Assembly (NCBI GenBank): GCA_027943335.1
Contig: BSBK01002931.1
Span: forward strand, 558,001 to 622,000
DNA length: 64,000 nt
Reading direction: 5' to 3'
Origin: Chamaecyparis obtusa
Lineage: Eukaryota > Streptophyta > Pinopsida > Cupressales > Cupressaceae
Shown: positions 1-12,290 of the stretch, piece by piece
Position numbering within the stretch: position 1 is the stretch's first letter
Layout: every line of letters begins with the position of its first letter
Position numbers and translations under genes: made by a program
The notes under the pieces: generated by a model
Seen by the model: only the letters and a program-made list of their open reading frames with translations
What the model was told of the DNA's origin: nothing
The model's database searches: none

Positions 1-1337
1 AGAAACATATAACATTGCAGTCCACTACCCAGCTGTATCTAACTTGTAAAACACAGAAATGTTTAAACCAAAACATTCACACAAGTATTGACACTAGGAT
101 TTATAGTGGAAACCCAATTTGGGAAAAACCACTTTGTAACATGCTACTATTATTTTCACTCTTTTGAAGTGAGCTTGGTTAAAAGCCAACCCTGTCAAAG
201 GTTACAAACACATTGTTAGGTGTGACCCGGTTAAAGGATTTAAACCACTCTGTTAAAAGTGTGCCTTGTTATAGGACTTACATACACTCCATTAGAATGC
301 AACCTTGTTCAAAGGATTTAACATATGACTGTTAGGTCAACCTCTGTTAAAAGGATTTTGATTGTTACAATGATTATAAAGTAGCAGTAGTAATGATTTG
401 AAAAACATACAACTCACTTTGCAAATATTAGATCCAATTTTGTACACATATACTAGTTTACTGACTGTGAATCTTTGTCATCACCATCACTAATTTGCTC
501 GGTAGTCTCCTCAAGCAATCATAACTCTTCTCCTTCAGCCTTCTCTGCTTGTACAGTCAATAACACCTCCAGTATCCTCTATTTCATTCAACCTCATGCT
601 TAGGTTCCCTAAATACAACTTCATTTAGGTTAATATATCTCTTGCCACTTGATCTCCTTCGTAGATCTTAGGGTTAGGTTAGATCCATTGAATCTACCCG
701 CTTTATGTTCTTTGTCTTCTTTTTCTAGAACCATCTCAAATATCTTAAAGATTTACAACAAAACATTTTACGATGCATTAAATGCTTTCATACAATCAAT
801 AAATAAGGTCAACACATTTTACTTAATCCAAGAATTCAATAATGTCGGCTAGAAATCTGAATTCTCCTCAAATGTAAAAATATTGACGCTCAGTCAATAC
901 TGTGTTTAATTTCTCAGTCTATACTAGAAAGCTCGGTCAATACTAAAAACTGTTTCCTTGACTAACACTATCTTCCTCGGCAATTAATTGATGTTCGGTC
1001 AACACTGGATTTGCTCGGCATACACTAACTTGGTCGACACTAACATCACTCGGCTTAAACTAGATTTCTCCTCTTTTTCTCGGTTAAGCCTAGTAGTTTA
1101 GTCTTTACTCTTACTAAGATAAACAATACATTATCTTATCATTGTGCAACAAAATCAAGTACTCATTGTAGTATCAAGATAACTCAACCTTTCCTTAGGT
1201 GCTATTGTTACCAACCTTGCCTATCCTCTTCTCAACAATCAAATAGATATAGTACTTTCCTAAGTAGCAACAGTCTTACCAATTAAGGTTTGATATCAAT
1301 GACAATATAATAATTGCTTCAATTGCAGTTTCCAATA
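1..1337 (-). repeat. 3' LTR of copia family A, copy 1 (cut by window edge)
   Basis: Base 1 aligns with base 56250 of the second family A copy, and the two run side by side to the LTR edge with small indels. The LTR ends at about 1337 in a decayed form of the TGTTGG terminus, read on the minus strand. A purine-rich tract on the minus strand (about 1338-1352) follows. About 145 bp of the LTR lie outside the window. Confidence 0.85.
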
Positions 1338-1840
1338 ATCTCTCTCTTTGGCATTGATGGCAACACCATATGATATCACATGAATAACACATGAATTACC
1401 AACCAATCCAAAAACTTATCTATCAATTAGAAATATTTGTAATATCCTTAGCTTCATTCTGATTTAGAATCTATTAGCCTTGCTTCTGTGACCATCTAGA
1501 AATTCCAAATCTCCCTCTATCCTAATCCTTCATCTCTATTCATCTTCCTCAGGTTACTTTCCTTTTTAGTGTCATTATCATCTCTGCCATGTGTTATTAT
1601 CATCTCTATTCATCTCCCTCTTTGACAAAAATGCCAAAGAAGCAACTAAAACATATATCCTCCAGATGTAGATGTTATCTTTTCAATTCAGTATTTCTCC
1701 CTCTGTCATCTTGCTTATGACTAATTTTTGGCTTTTCTTTTCTTTTCACAACTCTAGGCCAGTCCTAAAGTGTGACCTTCTTCTGCATCAACTTGTCAGA
1801 TATTATTTGCAACACATTTGATGTAGTGCTCCTAGCTTGA

Positions 1841-2716
1841 CTAGGAAGCCTTGGTTAGGGGAAGGACCCCTAATTGACTTCTCAGATATTCATGCACTTT
1901 TTTAGGTAAAGCTTTAGTAAATATGTCTACTAATTGTTTGTTTGTATTCACATATTCCATTCGGACCTCTTTATCTTGTACCAGTTCTCTCAAGTAGTGA
2001 TACTTGATTGCAATGTGTTTGGTCTTTGTGTGCATCACTGGATTCTTAGAGATGTTGATAGCACTTGTGTTATCATAGAAGATAAAAATTGGTTTAGTGA
2101 TTTCTTCTTTCATACCCATCAATAATTGCTTTATCCATATCATATTTGAACAATTCATAGCTGCAGCCACATACTCGGCTTCAGTAGTAGATTGGGAAAT
2201 GCAGTTTTGTTTCTTGCTTGTCCAGGAAACTAATTTCTATCCAAGAAAGAAAGCTCCACCACTAGTACTCTTTCTATCATCTACATTTCCTGCCCAATCA
2301 GCATCTGTGTAAACTCTCAGTTCAAATTTTTCATCCTTTTTGTAATATAACCCATAATCAACAGTTCCTTTCAAGTATCTCATTATTATCTTGACAGCCA
2401 TCATGTGTGTTTCCTTAGGATTAGTAGAGAATCTCGCCACAATCCCAACAACTAATGCAATATCTCATCTACTATGTAAAACATACTATAGTTTTCCAAT
2501 CATAGATCTATACAAAGTCTGGTTTACTTTTGCAGCTTCATCATTCTTAGACAACTTTTGTCCAGTAGCCATAGGAGTACTCACTAGTCTAGAATCTTCC
2601 ATTCTAAAAGTTTTCAGTATCTCATGAATATATTTAGATTGTGTAATGAAAATTCCTTTTTCCATCTGATATACTTGTAAACCAACAAAAAATATGATCT
2701 CACCAAACATACTCAT
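1841..2716 (-). pseudogene. copia family A copy 1, RT C-terminus and RNase H (broken)
   Basis: This is the 3' end of a Ty1/copia pol gene: the last part of reverse transcriptase, then RNase H. The thumb/connection part shows YRSMIGKL and RYLKGTVDYGLYY. RNase H shows DADWAGNVDDRKSTSGG, the NTSAINISKNP motif and an HYLREL block near the end. Reading requires several frame changes and nonsense codons, and the stop is the TAG at 1841. The 5' part of pol is missing because another LTR element begins at 2717, in the codons after MSMFGEI. The corresponding intact junction can be seen at 58951-58960 in the second copy. It is non-functional. Confidence 0.9.
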
Positions 2717-3739
2717 TGTTGGCAATTTGACTAAGTTGGATACATAAATGTTGTCATTATGGAAACATATGTTCCACATGAAGATCGCACAGGTTAGAGA
2801 GCAAGTATGACAAAGCGCAATGCAAAATTGTCTAAGTATGAGACAGTGTGTTTATGCCAGTGTACCTGATGATAGTTTTGTTTAGCAATATTGATTGGAG
2901 TAAGTTCAATGCTTGCGCACTTGAACATAGATACTATGGTGACTAGTGAAGACTCACTTGAGAGAAGAAGTCAGCATGGCATGTACGGAAGAAGTTATGA
3001 CAGTTTTACTAAAGACAGTGTTAAGCCGACAGGACAGTATATGGAGACAAAATTGGTAAAGAGTTAAAGGATTATTTTGGTTACCAAAATAATGACTTAA
3101 CAATATAAAGGGATGACATCCTAGATGTTAACCCTTGGGTAAAGATATTTTGTATTATGTAAGCCAACTGGAAGAGTTATTAGTCTTAATAACTTGTATA
3201 AAGAGATGTAATGATGTAATTGTAATTATGCACACATGAATGTAATAGCAATAGTGAAGGAAAGTAGCAAAGAGATATTGATGCAAAATTGCAAGCAGTA
3301 TAAGGCTATGTACCTTGACCTATTATTGTATCAGTGAATTGTATATTACTTGTTTGGGTAGTGGGCTCATCTAGTAATTATATTTTCTACTACCAACTCC
3401 TAATAGGGTTGAGGCTTCTAACAAGGCCTATGGTCCCTTAATCAGGACTGAGACACTATATGCATGTAATAGACTCCTAACAGGGTCAACATCCTTAACA
3501 TGATACTTTTGATTAGTGGATCTTTGTGGGTACCATCCCCACCAGGGTTTTCCCTTGGCTAGGGTTTCCTCGAGAACAAATAATGTGTTATGAGTTCTTT
3601 TGTTTTATTGCTATGCATGTTGTTTAGCTTCCTATGTTATGCATGCATTAAGATAATCTATTATATCCATAATTGGGCAAAAGTAAAAGTTTGTAGAATA
3701 CTGATTCACCCCCCCTCTCAGTATTCTCTATTTCTAACA
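2717..3739 (+). repeat. 5' LTR of non-autonomous family C
   Basis: It starts TGTTGG and ends AACA, directly followed by a primer-binding site complementary to initiator tRNA-Met. The point where the family A pol sequence stops matching its sister copy falls exactly at the first base. It contains the modules GTGGGTACCATCCCCACC and GATTCACCCCCCCTCTCAGT, shared with other LTRs here. No matching 3' LTR was found downstream. The solo LTR at 52022-53057 is a relative in the opposite orientation. Confidence 0.85.
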
Positions 3740-3755
3740 ATTGGTATCAGAGCTT
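3740..3755 (+). other. primer-binding site, initiator tRNA-Met type
   Basis: ATTGGTATCAGAGC immediately follows the LTR. This is the usual copia minus-strand primer site, complementary to the 3' end of tRNA-iMet. Confidence 0.85.
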
Positions 3756-3810
3756 AGATACTCGGAAAAGAATCATTCAAGGAAAGCCTAGCAGCTTGAG
3801 TAAGATCTCT

Positions 3811-5097
3811 ATGGATATGGATTAGCTACAGAAGAATCTTGAAGAAGCTCTTGAATAGATTGATATGCTTATTGATGAAAGAGACACTCTAAAAGGAAAA
3901 TATGATGATGCAAAGAACCTCATTGAGAAATTGAAAAACAAGTTGGAAGATCTGAAATCAGAAAAGGAATCCAAAATTCTTATTGAAGATTGTGATGACA
4001 ACTTAGAAAAAGAAAATGAGATCCTTAAACATGAATTGAAGATAGCAAATATGAAGCTAAGTCTGAAAGATGGAAATGGTAAGAATGAAGTAAATCTGAA
4101 ATCTGAAAATGAAAATCTGAAGATCGAAAATGAAGGACTAAAATCTAAACTTGGTAAAGTAACATCTGAGCTTGAGAAAGTCAATTTGTAGTATGCCGAA
4201 CTTGAGAAATACAATACAATTTTGAAAGGAGAACTGACTCAATCTAAGCAGCAACTTGAAAGACTATATTCAACTAGTGAGAAGATTGATGAACAAATGT
4301 CTTATCAAAAGCCATTCTATGATAAAACTAGTCTTGGATTCAACACAACTAAAGCAAGTGAAGAAAGCAAGGAACCAGATCTGAAAATGTCTGAAAGCAT
4401 AGATGAAAAGAAATATGATGAAATTGACAAATTTGAAGACACACCTAAAGAAGAAGAACCACCTAAGCGAGAGGAGTCATCTAAAGGTATGCAAAGAGAA
4501 TTCATAGGTAGATGCTTTACTTGTAATATCGTTGGTCATATGAAAAGAGATTGCACAGGTAAGCAATTTAAACCTCTTAATGGTTATTGTTATAATTGTC
4601 ATGGTTTTGGACATAGAGCTATTGAATGCAGAAAACCTAAATTTGTTGATAATAACAATAGTAGTAGAATGTTTAGAAATACTAACCATGCAGATAAGAA
4701 ACCTAATGAAGATATGAACAGAAAAAATGGAGTAGTATGTTATAGATGCAACAAGGTTGGACACATTGCTAGAAATTGCAGATCACAGATAAATCAACCT
4801 AGACCAAGATATGGAAACAATGGAATAGTTTGTTAGATATGTAACAAGATTGGACACACAACAAGGTTTTGCAGAATGAACAATAGAGTTTTGCATCCTA
4901 ATCCTAACCCTAGAAGTCATGCAAGGAGAAATGAAGATGCAAGTAATAGTCAGAAAGGATGTTGTAGTAATTCAGAAGAAGTGAAGTTTGTTAAAAGCAT
5001 AGATCAAGAAGACATATTTAGCATTGAAGGTAACCAGAAAGGTGAAGTATTAAGTGGTAAGAATGAATCTTTACCTAACCCATCTCAAAGTACTTAA
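3811..5097 (+). pseudogene. family C Gag-like protein, coiled coil plus four CCHC zinc knuckles (nonsense codons)
   Basis: One frame runs from ATG 3811 to TAA 5095-5097 (about 428 codons). It is interrupted by in-frame TAG codons near 3823, 3856, 4189 and 4834. The first ~170 residues are Lys/Glu-rich with heptad-like leucines (for example IEKLKNKLEDLKSEKES), so they are probably a coiled coil. An acidic linker follows, then four CCHC knuckles: CFTCNIVGHMKRDC (from 4513), CYNCHGFGHRAIEC, CYRCNKVGHIARNC, and a fourth whose spacing is split by the TAG at 4834. Zinc knuckles are the nucleic-acid-binding part of retroelement Gag. The usual copia capsid region (UBN2-like) is not recognisable and no pol follows. 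Function as Gag is inferred from the knuckles and from position after the PBS. Confidence 0.8.
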
Positions 5098-5544
5098 TTC
5101 ATGAAAATTATAGTAGAATAGGAACTTAGATTAGTATAGAAGTTGATATATGATGAATTGAGTCTTGTGCAGTTAATGTAAGGTATTATATGATGTACTA
5201 ATGCTAGGGTTAAGAGCGCATATAAAAATATTATGTTTTGTGAGATCGCAAGGAGTTTTGAGTTTTACAGGTTAACAAAATCAACTTTTTGGAAAGAAGC
5301 GACAAAAGAATTGAATGCGATGTCAGATCTATGTGAGATCGAAATGATAAAAGGTTATGATCGATATTATTTGATCATCAAAGCAAACATAAGTGTTAAG
5401 GAGATCTAAGAGCAGTGATTGGATGCGTTTTGTAAGGATTTGGTGAAGGATTTTTTGTGTCAAATCTACGCAAGCCCTAAAATAGCGAAATCAAGGTATT
5501 TTACTTAGCAGATCTTTAAATCAATTAAGGAATTAGCAGAAATC
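5098..5544 (+). other. family C spacer between Gag-like gene and ORF2
   Basis: About 450 bp with no open frame and no recognisable signal. It lies between the Gag-like gene and ORF2. Confidence 0.5.
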
Positions 5545-6285
5545 ATGGATGTTTCTTTGATTCACAATGTTAGAGATAAGAATAGACCTAAGATGAAAAG
5601 GGAACTAGTACAACCCTTGGAAGATGATCCTAAGTTAGCTTTATCATCCATACTTGATGGATTTTTACATCTAGAAAATGTTAGAAGTTATCTAGGATGT
5701 AAGCTAGAGACTCTCAGTGATAGTGACTTCACAAAGGAATATCAGAAGATCTACAATCAAGATATGTCATTGAAAGTAGGGTTTGAGCATTTGAAAGATA
5801 ATGAGATTGTTAAGTATGCCTTACAATATGAGTTTGACAATGAAGAATGTACTAAGATAATTTTGAGCAGAATTCATAATGGGAAGTTTTGGTTAGATGA
5901 CAGAGTGATAGATATCACAATTGACCTAATTCATGAAGTAACTGGTCTTTCTAAAACTGGAACCATTGCTTTGAATGAGAAGAACATGAGGAAAACAGTT
6001 ATAGACAACACAAATTCATCTTATAATGGAAGGGGAATAGTAATTAGCAAGATTCAGCAAGATGATGTGAGATACTTGTGTAAGATCCTTACAACTAAGT
6101 TTTGTGCTAACTCTAGAGAAGATGACATGGTAGCTGGAATGATACATGCAGCCTATTTGATGTGTGTTAATAGAGTACAAGTTGACATGTGTGAGATTTT
6201 GAAAATCTAATTGTTTGAGAATTTGGAAAAGATAAAGAAGACTAAATATTCACAAGTTGACAGAAAGAGAGCCACTCATAAGAAT
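5545..6285 (+). pseudogene. family C ORF2, unknown conserved protein, 3'-truncated
   Basis: From ATG 5545 the frame is open for 221 codons to a TAA at 6208. It then continues in the same frame with charged residues (FENLEKIKKTKYSQ) to about 6285, where the element ends abruptly against unrelated GC-rich DNA. It has no protease, integrase or RT motif. The best marker is WLDDRVIDITIDLIHEVTGL. Its counterpart in family D reads WLDEPVKITKDMIHMETCYL (around 32055-32115), so the two non-autonomous families share this gene. The layout weakly recalls plant mobile domain-like proteins of retroelements, but I do not recognise the family with confidence. It is broken by the TAA and by loss of the 3' part. 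Confidence 0.65.
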
Positions 6286-6640
6286 CAGAGCGATGGGAGA
6301 TGCAATGCTAGAAGAAACCCTAGGGCCATTCGAAGCCTTGGCAACAACCTTGGCAAAAGAATCCGCCACGAGAGAATGTTGTAGACGGGAATATATGAAA
6401 GCGTCCTTAGCAAATGACAAATAAGGTGAAGAGGGGGCAGTAGGCAGAATGCCCCTAGCACCAGCAGCCTACGAAGAGGCCAGCCCTCCAGGAGCATAGA
6501 GCCCCTTCCTAGAGACCACAGAAGGCCCAGAACCCCCTTGCAAGCAGCACTAGAAGAGCCAGGCCTGGAACTAGATGAACAGACATTCAAACTGCCTGGG
6601 TGGGAAAGCATCACCATGAGGAGGAGCAGAGCAACGTCCT
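6285..6640. other. GC-rich coding-like fragment of unknown origin
   Basis: This ~350-bp block is much richer in G+C than its surroundings. The plus strand reads like degraded coding sequence (LEETLGPFEALATTLAKESA, then after stops LEEPGLELDEQTFKLPGWES). It starts where family C ORF2 stops matching. It may be a fragment of another retroelement or a captured exon. No family was recognised. Confidence 0.3.
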
Positions 6641-8439
6641 TTTGTTGTCATATGTTACTTCCCCATTCTCTTATCTTTTTTGTTAGTCTTTGTCTAAAAG
6701 AAAATATGTTTACATCTTCTTCAACTCTCCAATATCTTGATGATGGATTACAAAGTGTGATCTAGTAAATTGATTCTATGACCCCTCCCCACCTTGACTT
6801 GAGTGTAACTAGAAAGAAGGCTTGAATGAACAATTATATTGCTCCTATCATACACAACCAAATCAAGAAATAACAAAATTGACAACTTCATTGATTGTGG
6901 GACCTTGCTAACATTAATCATAGATGATGGTATGGCATACAACCCTATATATACAATTAAAGCATGCAAATTTCAAATTCAAGACAAAGGTGGCTATAAT
7001 TAGAAAAAAATGAATGAAAATCAATAAATAGAAATAATCTCTATGACAAAGGACTAGAGGGGATTGAAAAAGTTGTAAATTAGCCAAAATATAGGCAAAT
7101 AAATGCACTTGACTAATATGAAGTCTAATTAACTAGCATAAATAGTAAAAATCAATCAAACCTAAATTATGAGTTAAGAAATTATAAATGATAAATAGGG
7201 GTTTGTAATTTTCTTAACTCTATTTATCGCTCTGTAGTAGATGATGATTTGTTTTTTAAATATAGATTATGATCAACAATTAAAATTGTCCCTTCAAAAA
7301 TTAGATGACATTACATACACTTCACAAACCTAACTAAAGTGTTTTGTTTGCCCTTGAATTAGGTTACTCTCATAATGCAACCTCTATTCTTTTTTGTTAG
7401 CATCTATGCACTTGTGTATCTATTGATGGGTTATGTTGAGATGCACCTTGAGGGGTCTACTAAGTTTATGTAGGGATTTAATAGCAAAGTCATTGTTAAA
7501 AGCAACTACATTTTGTTGAGTTCAAATCTTCTAAAATACATAAAAAAAAATTAGTCAATCTATTTTACATACAAAAAAATTAGTGAATCTATTTTACTTG
7601 TGAAAAAGATCACACATGTCAACCACCAATAAAAAAATGTCTAGATGATGAAACAATAGTATAATTTATTAATTTTGCGAGTATTAATGTGATACTTGGT
7701 AGCCTTTATGAATGGTATTTAAACACCTAAATCTCCTATCCATTTTGATAATTACTAATAAAACTAATATTTATTTTAAAATACTAAATCCCTAGTGTTC
7801 AATTTGAAGTAGTAAGTGTGTAAATTGACAAATAACAATTAAATTATCCAAAAAAATATATCAAATTAAAAAAAGAAAAGATAAGATAGATTTGGATGAA
7901 AAGACCAGACCATAAGCACTATCCTATTTAAAGAACATATATAGACTCCCAATCAATTCCAAGTTTTAAAAATGATTGCAATAAGGACTTATCCAAATCA
8001 TCTAGAATTTCAATAAGCTCATAATTAAAAAACTTCAAACCTAAGTCAAGCTCAAAAAACAATACATAACACACATAAAGATATCACATTTACAGCATAA
8101 CTAAAAATGGAAGAGAGTAAAAGTACAAGTAATGCACTTTCTCTTACCATAGTAAAAGTTCAATTTGACTTTCTCTTACCATAATAAATTGAAATGTTTT
8201 TAAAGAGAAGCCGCGTGAAGTGTATGCATTCAGTTGATAGTGAGAATTTTTATACCAAGGAAAACGTTTTCTGTGACTTTGTATGGAGGACATGTTTCAT
8301 TGTATCTATCCACAAATCTAATAGCCAGCAATGAAAACAAAAACCAAAAAGAAGTACAAACCAGATAGCCAACAATTAACAGATCTTTATCCATATTTTT
8401 AATTATCATGTACAGCAGACACAAATTCCAAATCCAAAA
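6641..8439. other. AT-rich intergenic sequence
   Basis: No coding signal was seen. A short direct duplication lies at about 7545-7600 (AAAAATTAGTCAATCTATTT, then the same with GTGA). The right-hand part probably includes the 3' untranslated region and terminator of the CAF1 gene, which reads leftward. Confidence 0.5.
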
Positions 8440-9255
8440 TCAATAGCTGCAGCTGTCCAGACCCAATCCATACAAAACATTTGTATACTTGTCCATGGAT
8501 CTCTGGGCAAACCCCTCTTTCAACTTCATGAAAACGGAGCTAGTAAGCAGACTATCAGACCCTGCTTGGTGGCAAGTCCCAATTCTCTCTACTTTAAGCA
8601 GCTCAGCAACTCTGTTAAGACCTCCATACAGTCCATCACAGAACTTGATCATATGCTTCACATCATATACACTTGGGAAATACAATCTCATCAGACTGAA
8701 AAACCCCTCTTGGGAATAGGGCAGCTTGTTGCAAATCAGGAGTTTTATCAGGTACCCAAAATCATAAGCACTATGAAAGGTAACCCATCTGACATTCTCA
8801 TTCAAAACTATGCCAGAGGACATGAGAAGCTCAGCAAAACGATTTGAATCGATACCCATCTTGTTATTTTTCCTGAAATCAATACCACTCTGTCTCAGCA
8901 GCTCGATTGAATCAGGGGCATGGATGTCCTGATTAGGGTTAAATTCCCTGAGATTGAATTGCCAAACACAGCGGCGACCTGTGCCACAATCTGGCAGGTT
9001 TCCTTCCTCATCTGAGAAAGTGAGGCCCAACTGGATCAGTTTGAGGTTGTCCACATTGGCTTTCAAGGTGTGGTAATGGTATTCTGCTCTGCTCTGGAAT
9101 CTCCCATTTGGCCTTTTCACAACCCCGGGGAATTCTGTATCCATTGCAACATATGGGTATTCATCTACCACTTCTCTGATCATCTCAAATTCTTCATCCA
9201 GGTTATCTGCCCACACCTCCCTTATGCAAACTGATTCCCTCTTCACCATAACCAT
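8440..9255 (-). CDS. CAF1: CCR4-associated factor 1 (CAF1/POP2) family mRNA deadenylase
   Basis: CAF1 proteins are DEDDh 3'-5' exoribonucleases. They shorten poly(A) tails as part of the CCR4-NOT complex in cytoplasm and P-bodies. All catalytic positions are present: Asp and Glu in AMDTEFPG, Asp in [12 protein letters not shown], and His plus Asp in [11 protein letters not shown]. The body (IREVW..., [38 protein letters not shown]) follows plant CAF1 collinearly, without introns. The frame opens at 9375 (311 codons). I prefer ATG 9255 (or 9249), because that gives about 271 residues, near the usual family length, and because the extra 40 residues are encoded by 65-bp tandem repeats. No frame damage is visible. 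It is the one clearly intact host gene in the window. Confidence 0.93.
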   Translation of the reverse strand: MVMVKRESVCIREVWADNLDEEFEMIREVVDEYPYVAMDTEFPGVVKRPNGRFQSRAEYHYHTLKANVDNLKLIQLGLTFSDEEGNLPDCGTGRRCVWQFNLREFNPNQDIHAPDSIELLRQSGIDFRKNNKMGIDSNRFAELLMSSGIVLNENVRWVTFHSAYDFGYLIKLLICNKLPYSQEGFFSLMRLYFPSVYDVKHMIKFCDGLYGGLNRVAELLKVERIGTCHQAGSDSLLTSSVFMKLKEGFAQRSMDKYTNVLYGLGLDSCSY

Positions 9256-9264
9256 CCTGCACCT

Positions 9265-9555
9265 GTTGAATCTGGGCTTTAATGAATGAAATTGAACTGG
9301 AAACACCCAATTCAAAACAGGACTTTTTTGTTGACTCTGGGCTTTAATGAATGAAATTGAACTGGAAACACCCAATTCAAAACAGGACTTTTTTGTTGAC
9401 TCTGGGCTTTAATGAATGAAATTGAACTCAAAACACCCAACTCAAAACAAGACTATTTTGTTGAATCTGGCTTTCATGAATGAAATTGAACTCAAAACAC
9501 CCAATTCAAAACAGGGCCATTTTGTTGAATCTGGCCTTTAATGAATGAAATCGAG
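9265..9555 (-). repeat. 64-65 bp tandem repeats upstream of CAF1
   Basis: About 4.4 copies of a 64-65 bp unit. CTTTAATGAATGAAATTGAA recurs at about 9277, 9342 and 9407; decayed forms begin near 9470 and 9536. The array covers the probable 5' leader of CAF1. One unit's period is not a multiple of three in all copies, so only part of the array stays open in the CAF1 frame. Confidence 0.85.
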
Positions 9556-9801
9556 GGTCTGGAATGAGCACAAAAGCAAGAAAAGTGCGTAGATCTGAGA
9601 AAGCTTTGGTGGGTTTTAATGGTGGTAAGAGATCTAGAGAAATTGGGAATATATAGTGGGAAAGGGGCGTGTGAGATTTGCAGGTGGAAAGCGTGAAGAA
9701 AAGAAATGGCCGCCGGGGTGGACGCCATTAGTCCGGTCAACACGTAGACCAGGAACAAGTCTCGAAAATACGTTTGGAAGCTTGTTAAAGGCCAACTTAT
9801 G

Positions 9802-9885
9802 TGAAAGAGCCGCGATATAGCGAAAATAATAAACTAGCACTTGCATCGGTAGAAGGTGCAAGGGGTACGCTGATAGGTCGTAGAT
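9802..9885 (+). repeat. hairpin motif B (with weak motif A), copy 1
   Basis: ACTAGCACTTGCATCGG...GGTGCAAGGGGTACGCTGATAG matches 14470-14512. The stem CTTGCA/TGCAAG replaces CTTGTA/TACAAG of the other copy, a compensatory change. Read on the minus strand, the hairpin is followed two bases later by CTAG and T, as at Helitron 3' ends. The identity of the element is unknown. Confidence 0.4.
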
Positions 9886-11762
9886 GTGAAAGAACTATTC
9901 AGGAAAATATGGCATCGTAGAAGCAAGTCTTGTACTTAGGAACATCTACTATGGATGAGTTGAAATTAAAGTTTAGGCGAGCTATATAGTTTGAAGGTAT
10001 TACCCAAAAAAAAAAGTGTAGCATTTAAATAAATTTGAACACATTAAAAAATGTTGTATATGTAAAGAGAAGCACAACAAGTATAAACAAAAACACAGTA
10101 GGAAACCAAGGATTTTTTCGTTGATGGATGGAAATAAACATGAAATGTGCACAAAGAAAGCATAGTTGTTTGCATGTCATTAAGTTCAAATAGCTACATC
10201 ATAAATGTGATAGTATTTTTTTTATTAAACCATTTATCAAAATCTAAAACTAATAAAATTAGATTTTCACAATTAAATGGTATTCTTTATAATAAGAATT
10301 CTCACATTCAAAAACAACGGGTTGTCAAGGTTCAAAACTTCTAGAAGTATAATAATAATTTAAAAAAGTGATTCCATGGACAACTTTAATAAAATAAATA
10401 CTTCTCAATACATGATAAAAATCTAGAATAAGTTAAAAAATGTATGGTTTATGTTTTGATGGACAAATATCTGTTTGGGTGAAGATAAAAACCAACACAA
10501 AATCATCTCTTCCACCTTTTGCTAAGGATTGTAATCGTGTTAAACCTTTTTTTTATGATGGATACAAAACACACCATTAATAAGAAATTGTCAAATTGTC
10601 ATTGGGCATATCTTTGCCAACAACTTTCCCAATTCCCACCTAGGAATTTCAGATTTCTAGTTATTACTTAAATAAAGGCATATGCTTGACTACTATTGAG
10701 AGTTAAAAAATCACGCAAGTGGATATATGGTTATATGTCTATCATAAGGAAATGATGTCAATCACGCATGTATTGGTTAAATTTAAGCAATACTTGGTGG
10801 ATGGTCAATTTGTGATCAAATTGATTAGTGTAACTTTTGATCTATTTTATCATTCAAAAGGATCAAAATAAGTGGAAACAAAAGTGGGTGAGAAAACTCA
10901 AAGCATATGATTTCATCCTCTGGTTCGATTCTCCCTAAACTTGAACTCTAGAAAGTTATTGGCCTTGTCTTTTTTGGTAATGTTTCCAGATGCGATCCAT
11001 GGCGTCTTTTCCCCTGACTCTACATGCAAGCCACTTCAACTTCCATTTTTTTTGGTGGGGTGATATGTAATTCTCTATTCTTTGGAAGCACTCTTGTTGT
11101 GCCACATGCATTCAATCCGATTAGATGAAAACAAAAGAGATGTACCCAAATTTTCATATGAATCTTCATCGTATTGAAATGTTTGATTCAGAAGAAAAGG
11201 TTGTTCTTTATTCTCTCTACTTTAGGTTTGAGAAACTAAGTGAGAATTTGATGAACTCATGGACTTCATGGTCCTAAGATGCACTACTTAATACTGTCTA
11301 GTAGAATATAGTTGTGGATTTTCAATTTCCCTATGGAATTTAATGGGTTATTTCCTATGCAATGCATCAATTCGTGAAATTTTTATTCAAATATAGAAAT
11401 CAATGTTCATATTGGATATGGTTCAAACTAGGAAAAAAAATTAATACAAGCAAAGTTAGGACTCAAGAGAAACATGGTCTACGAATGGAAGGGGAGACAA
11501 ACTAATGGAAGTAGAGTTAGGACTTCAAATGCCTATAAATGCAGTTACAAACTGATTTTGATGAAATGAATTCCTTTTATTAATAATTAGTTGTATAAAA
11601 GAGGGGAAAAATAGACATTTGGGTCATGCCAGGAAATTGGTAGCCTAGATAGGTGAGATTGATTTCTTATGTTTTGGAGAAATGGGATGTCAGTGAGCTG
11701 TCCTCTTTTCACATATTTGTACCAATTGCCAGCTGGGTATTACTAAACCATTACGACATTAG
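9886..11762. other. AT-rich intergenic sequence
   Basis: No supported gene. Short open frames here lack any recognisable domain and have AT-driven composition. Confidence 0.5.
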
Positions 11763-11995
11763 ATGAACAACTATGTCCTTCTTTGCAAACTCCAGTCAAG
11801 CAACTCAACACAAAATTTGGTAATCACGGTAGATTTTGCAAATGTGTACGCCCACAACATGTGTTGTGTGTACTACAACCAAGTTTCCACTATTGTAGTT
11901 CAAAATCAGAGAAATGGTGGTTTCAATCCTAAGACAAGTTTTGTGGCATCTGTATGCGAGCAACCTCACTGGTAAAGTCTATTAGCTAATAAACT
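11763..11995 (+). pseudogene. remnant of GH71-like gene, C-terminal end (copy 1)
   Basis: The nucleotides around 11890-11995 align, at roughly two-thirds identity by eye, with the 3' end of the better preserved GH71 copy at 14350-14448. The shared segment reads VVQNQRNGGFNPKTSF here and VIQYQRISSFSRETGF there. A one-base shift then puts the common tail (GCGAGCAACCTC...) out of frame. Nothing of the catalytic domain is recognisable upstream. It is best read as a dead tandem relative of the 13.6-14.4 kb copy. Confidence 0.5.
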
Positions 11996-12125
11996 TACAT
12001 TTTTCTAAAAGGAAATATTTAGTAAAACTCTTAAACATTATTTTTTATGTACTATGATCAAATGTAAGATGACTAATCATTTAAGTTCAATTAATATATA
12101 GCATATTTAATTCATCAAAAAAAAT

Positions 12126-12290
12126 TAAGGTTAATTATATTCAACATATGTGTCAAATTATAATTTCTAAGAAAATCATTTAAAATACAAAAGGTAAAAT
12201 GCTCTAAAAGATTAATTATATTTAACATGTGTATCAAATTATAATTTCTTAAAACAATTTATTTAAAATGTAAAAGATAGTATGTGAAAA
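12126..12290. repeat. two direct copies of an ~84-bp AT-rich unit
   Basis: TTAATTATATTCAACATATG...AAATTATAATTTCT recurs about 84 bp further on as TTAATTATATTTAACATGTG...AAATTATAATTTCT. It is a simple local duplication. Confidence 0.6.

Noticed and set aside
3822..4214. Minus-strand ORF rich in Ser/Phe
   Set aside because: Antisense shadow of the Lys/Glu-rich coiled-coil part of the family C Gag-like gene.
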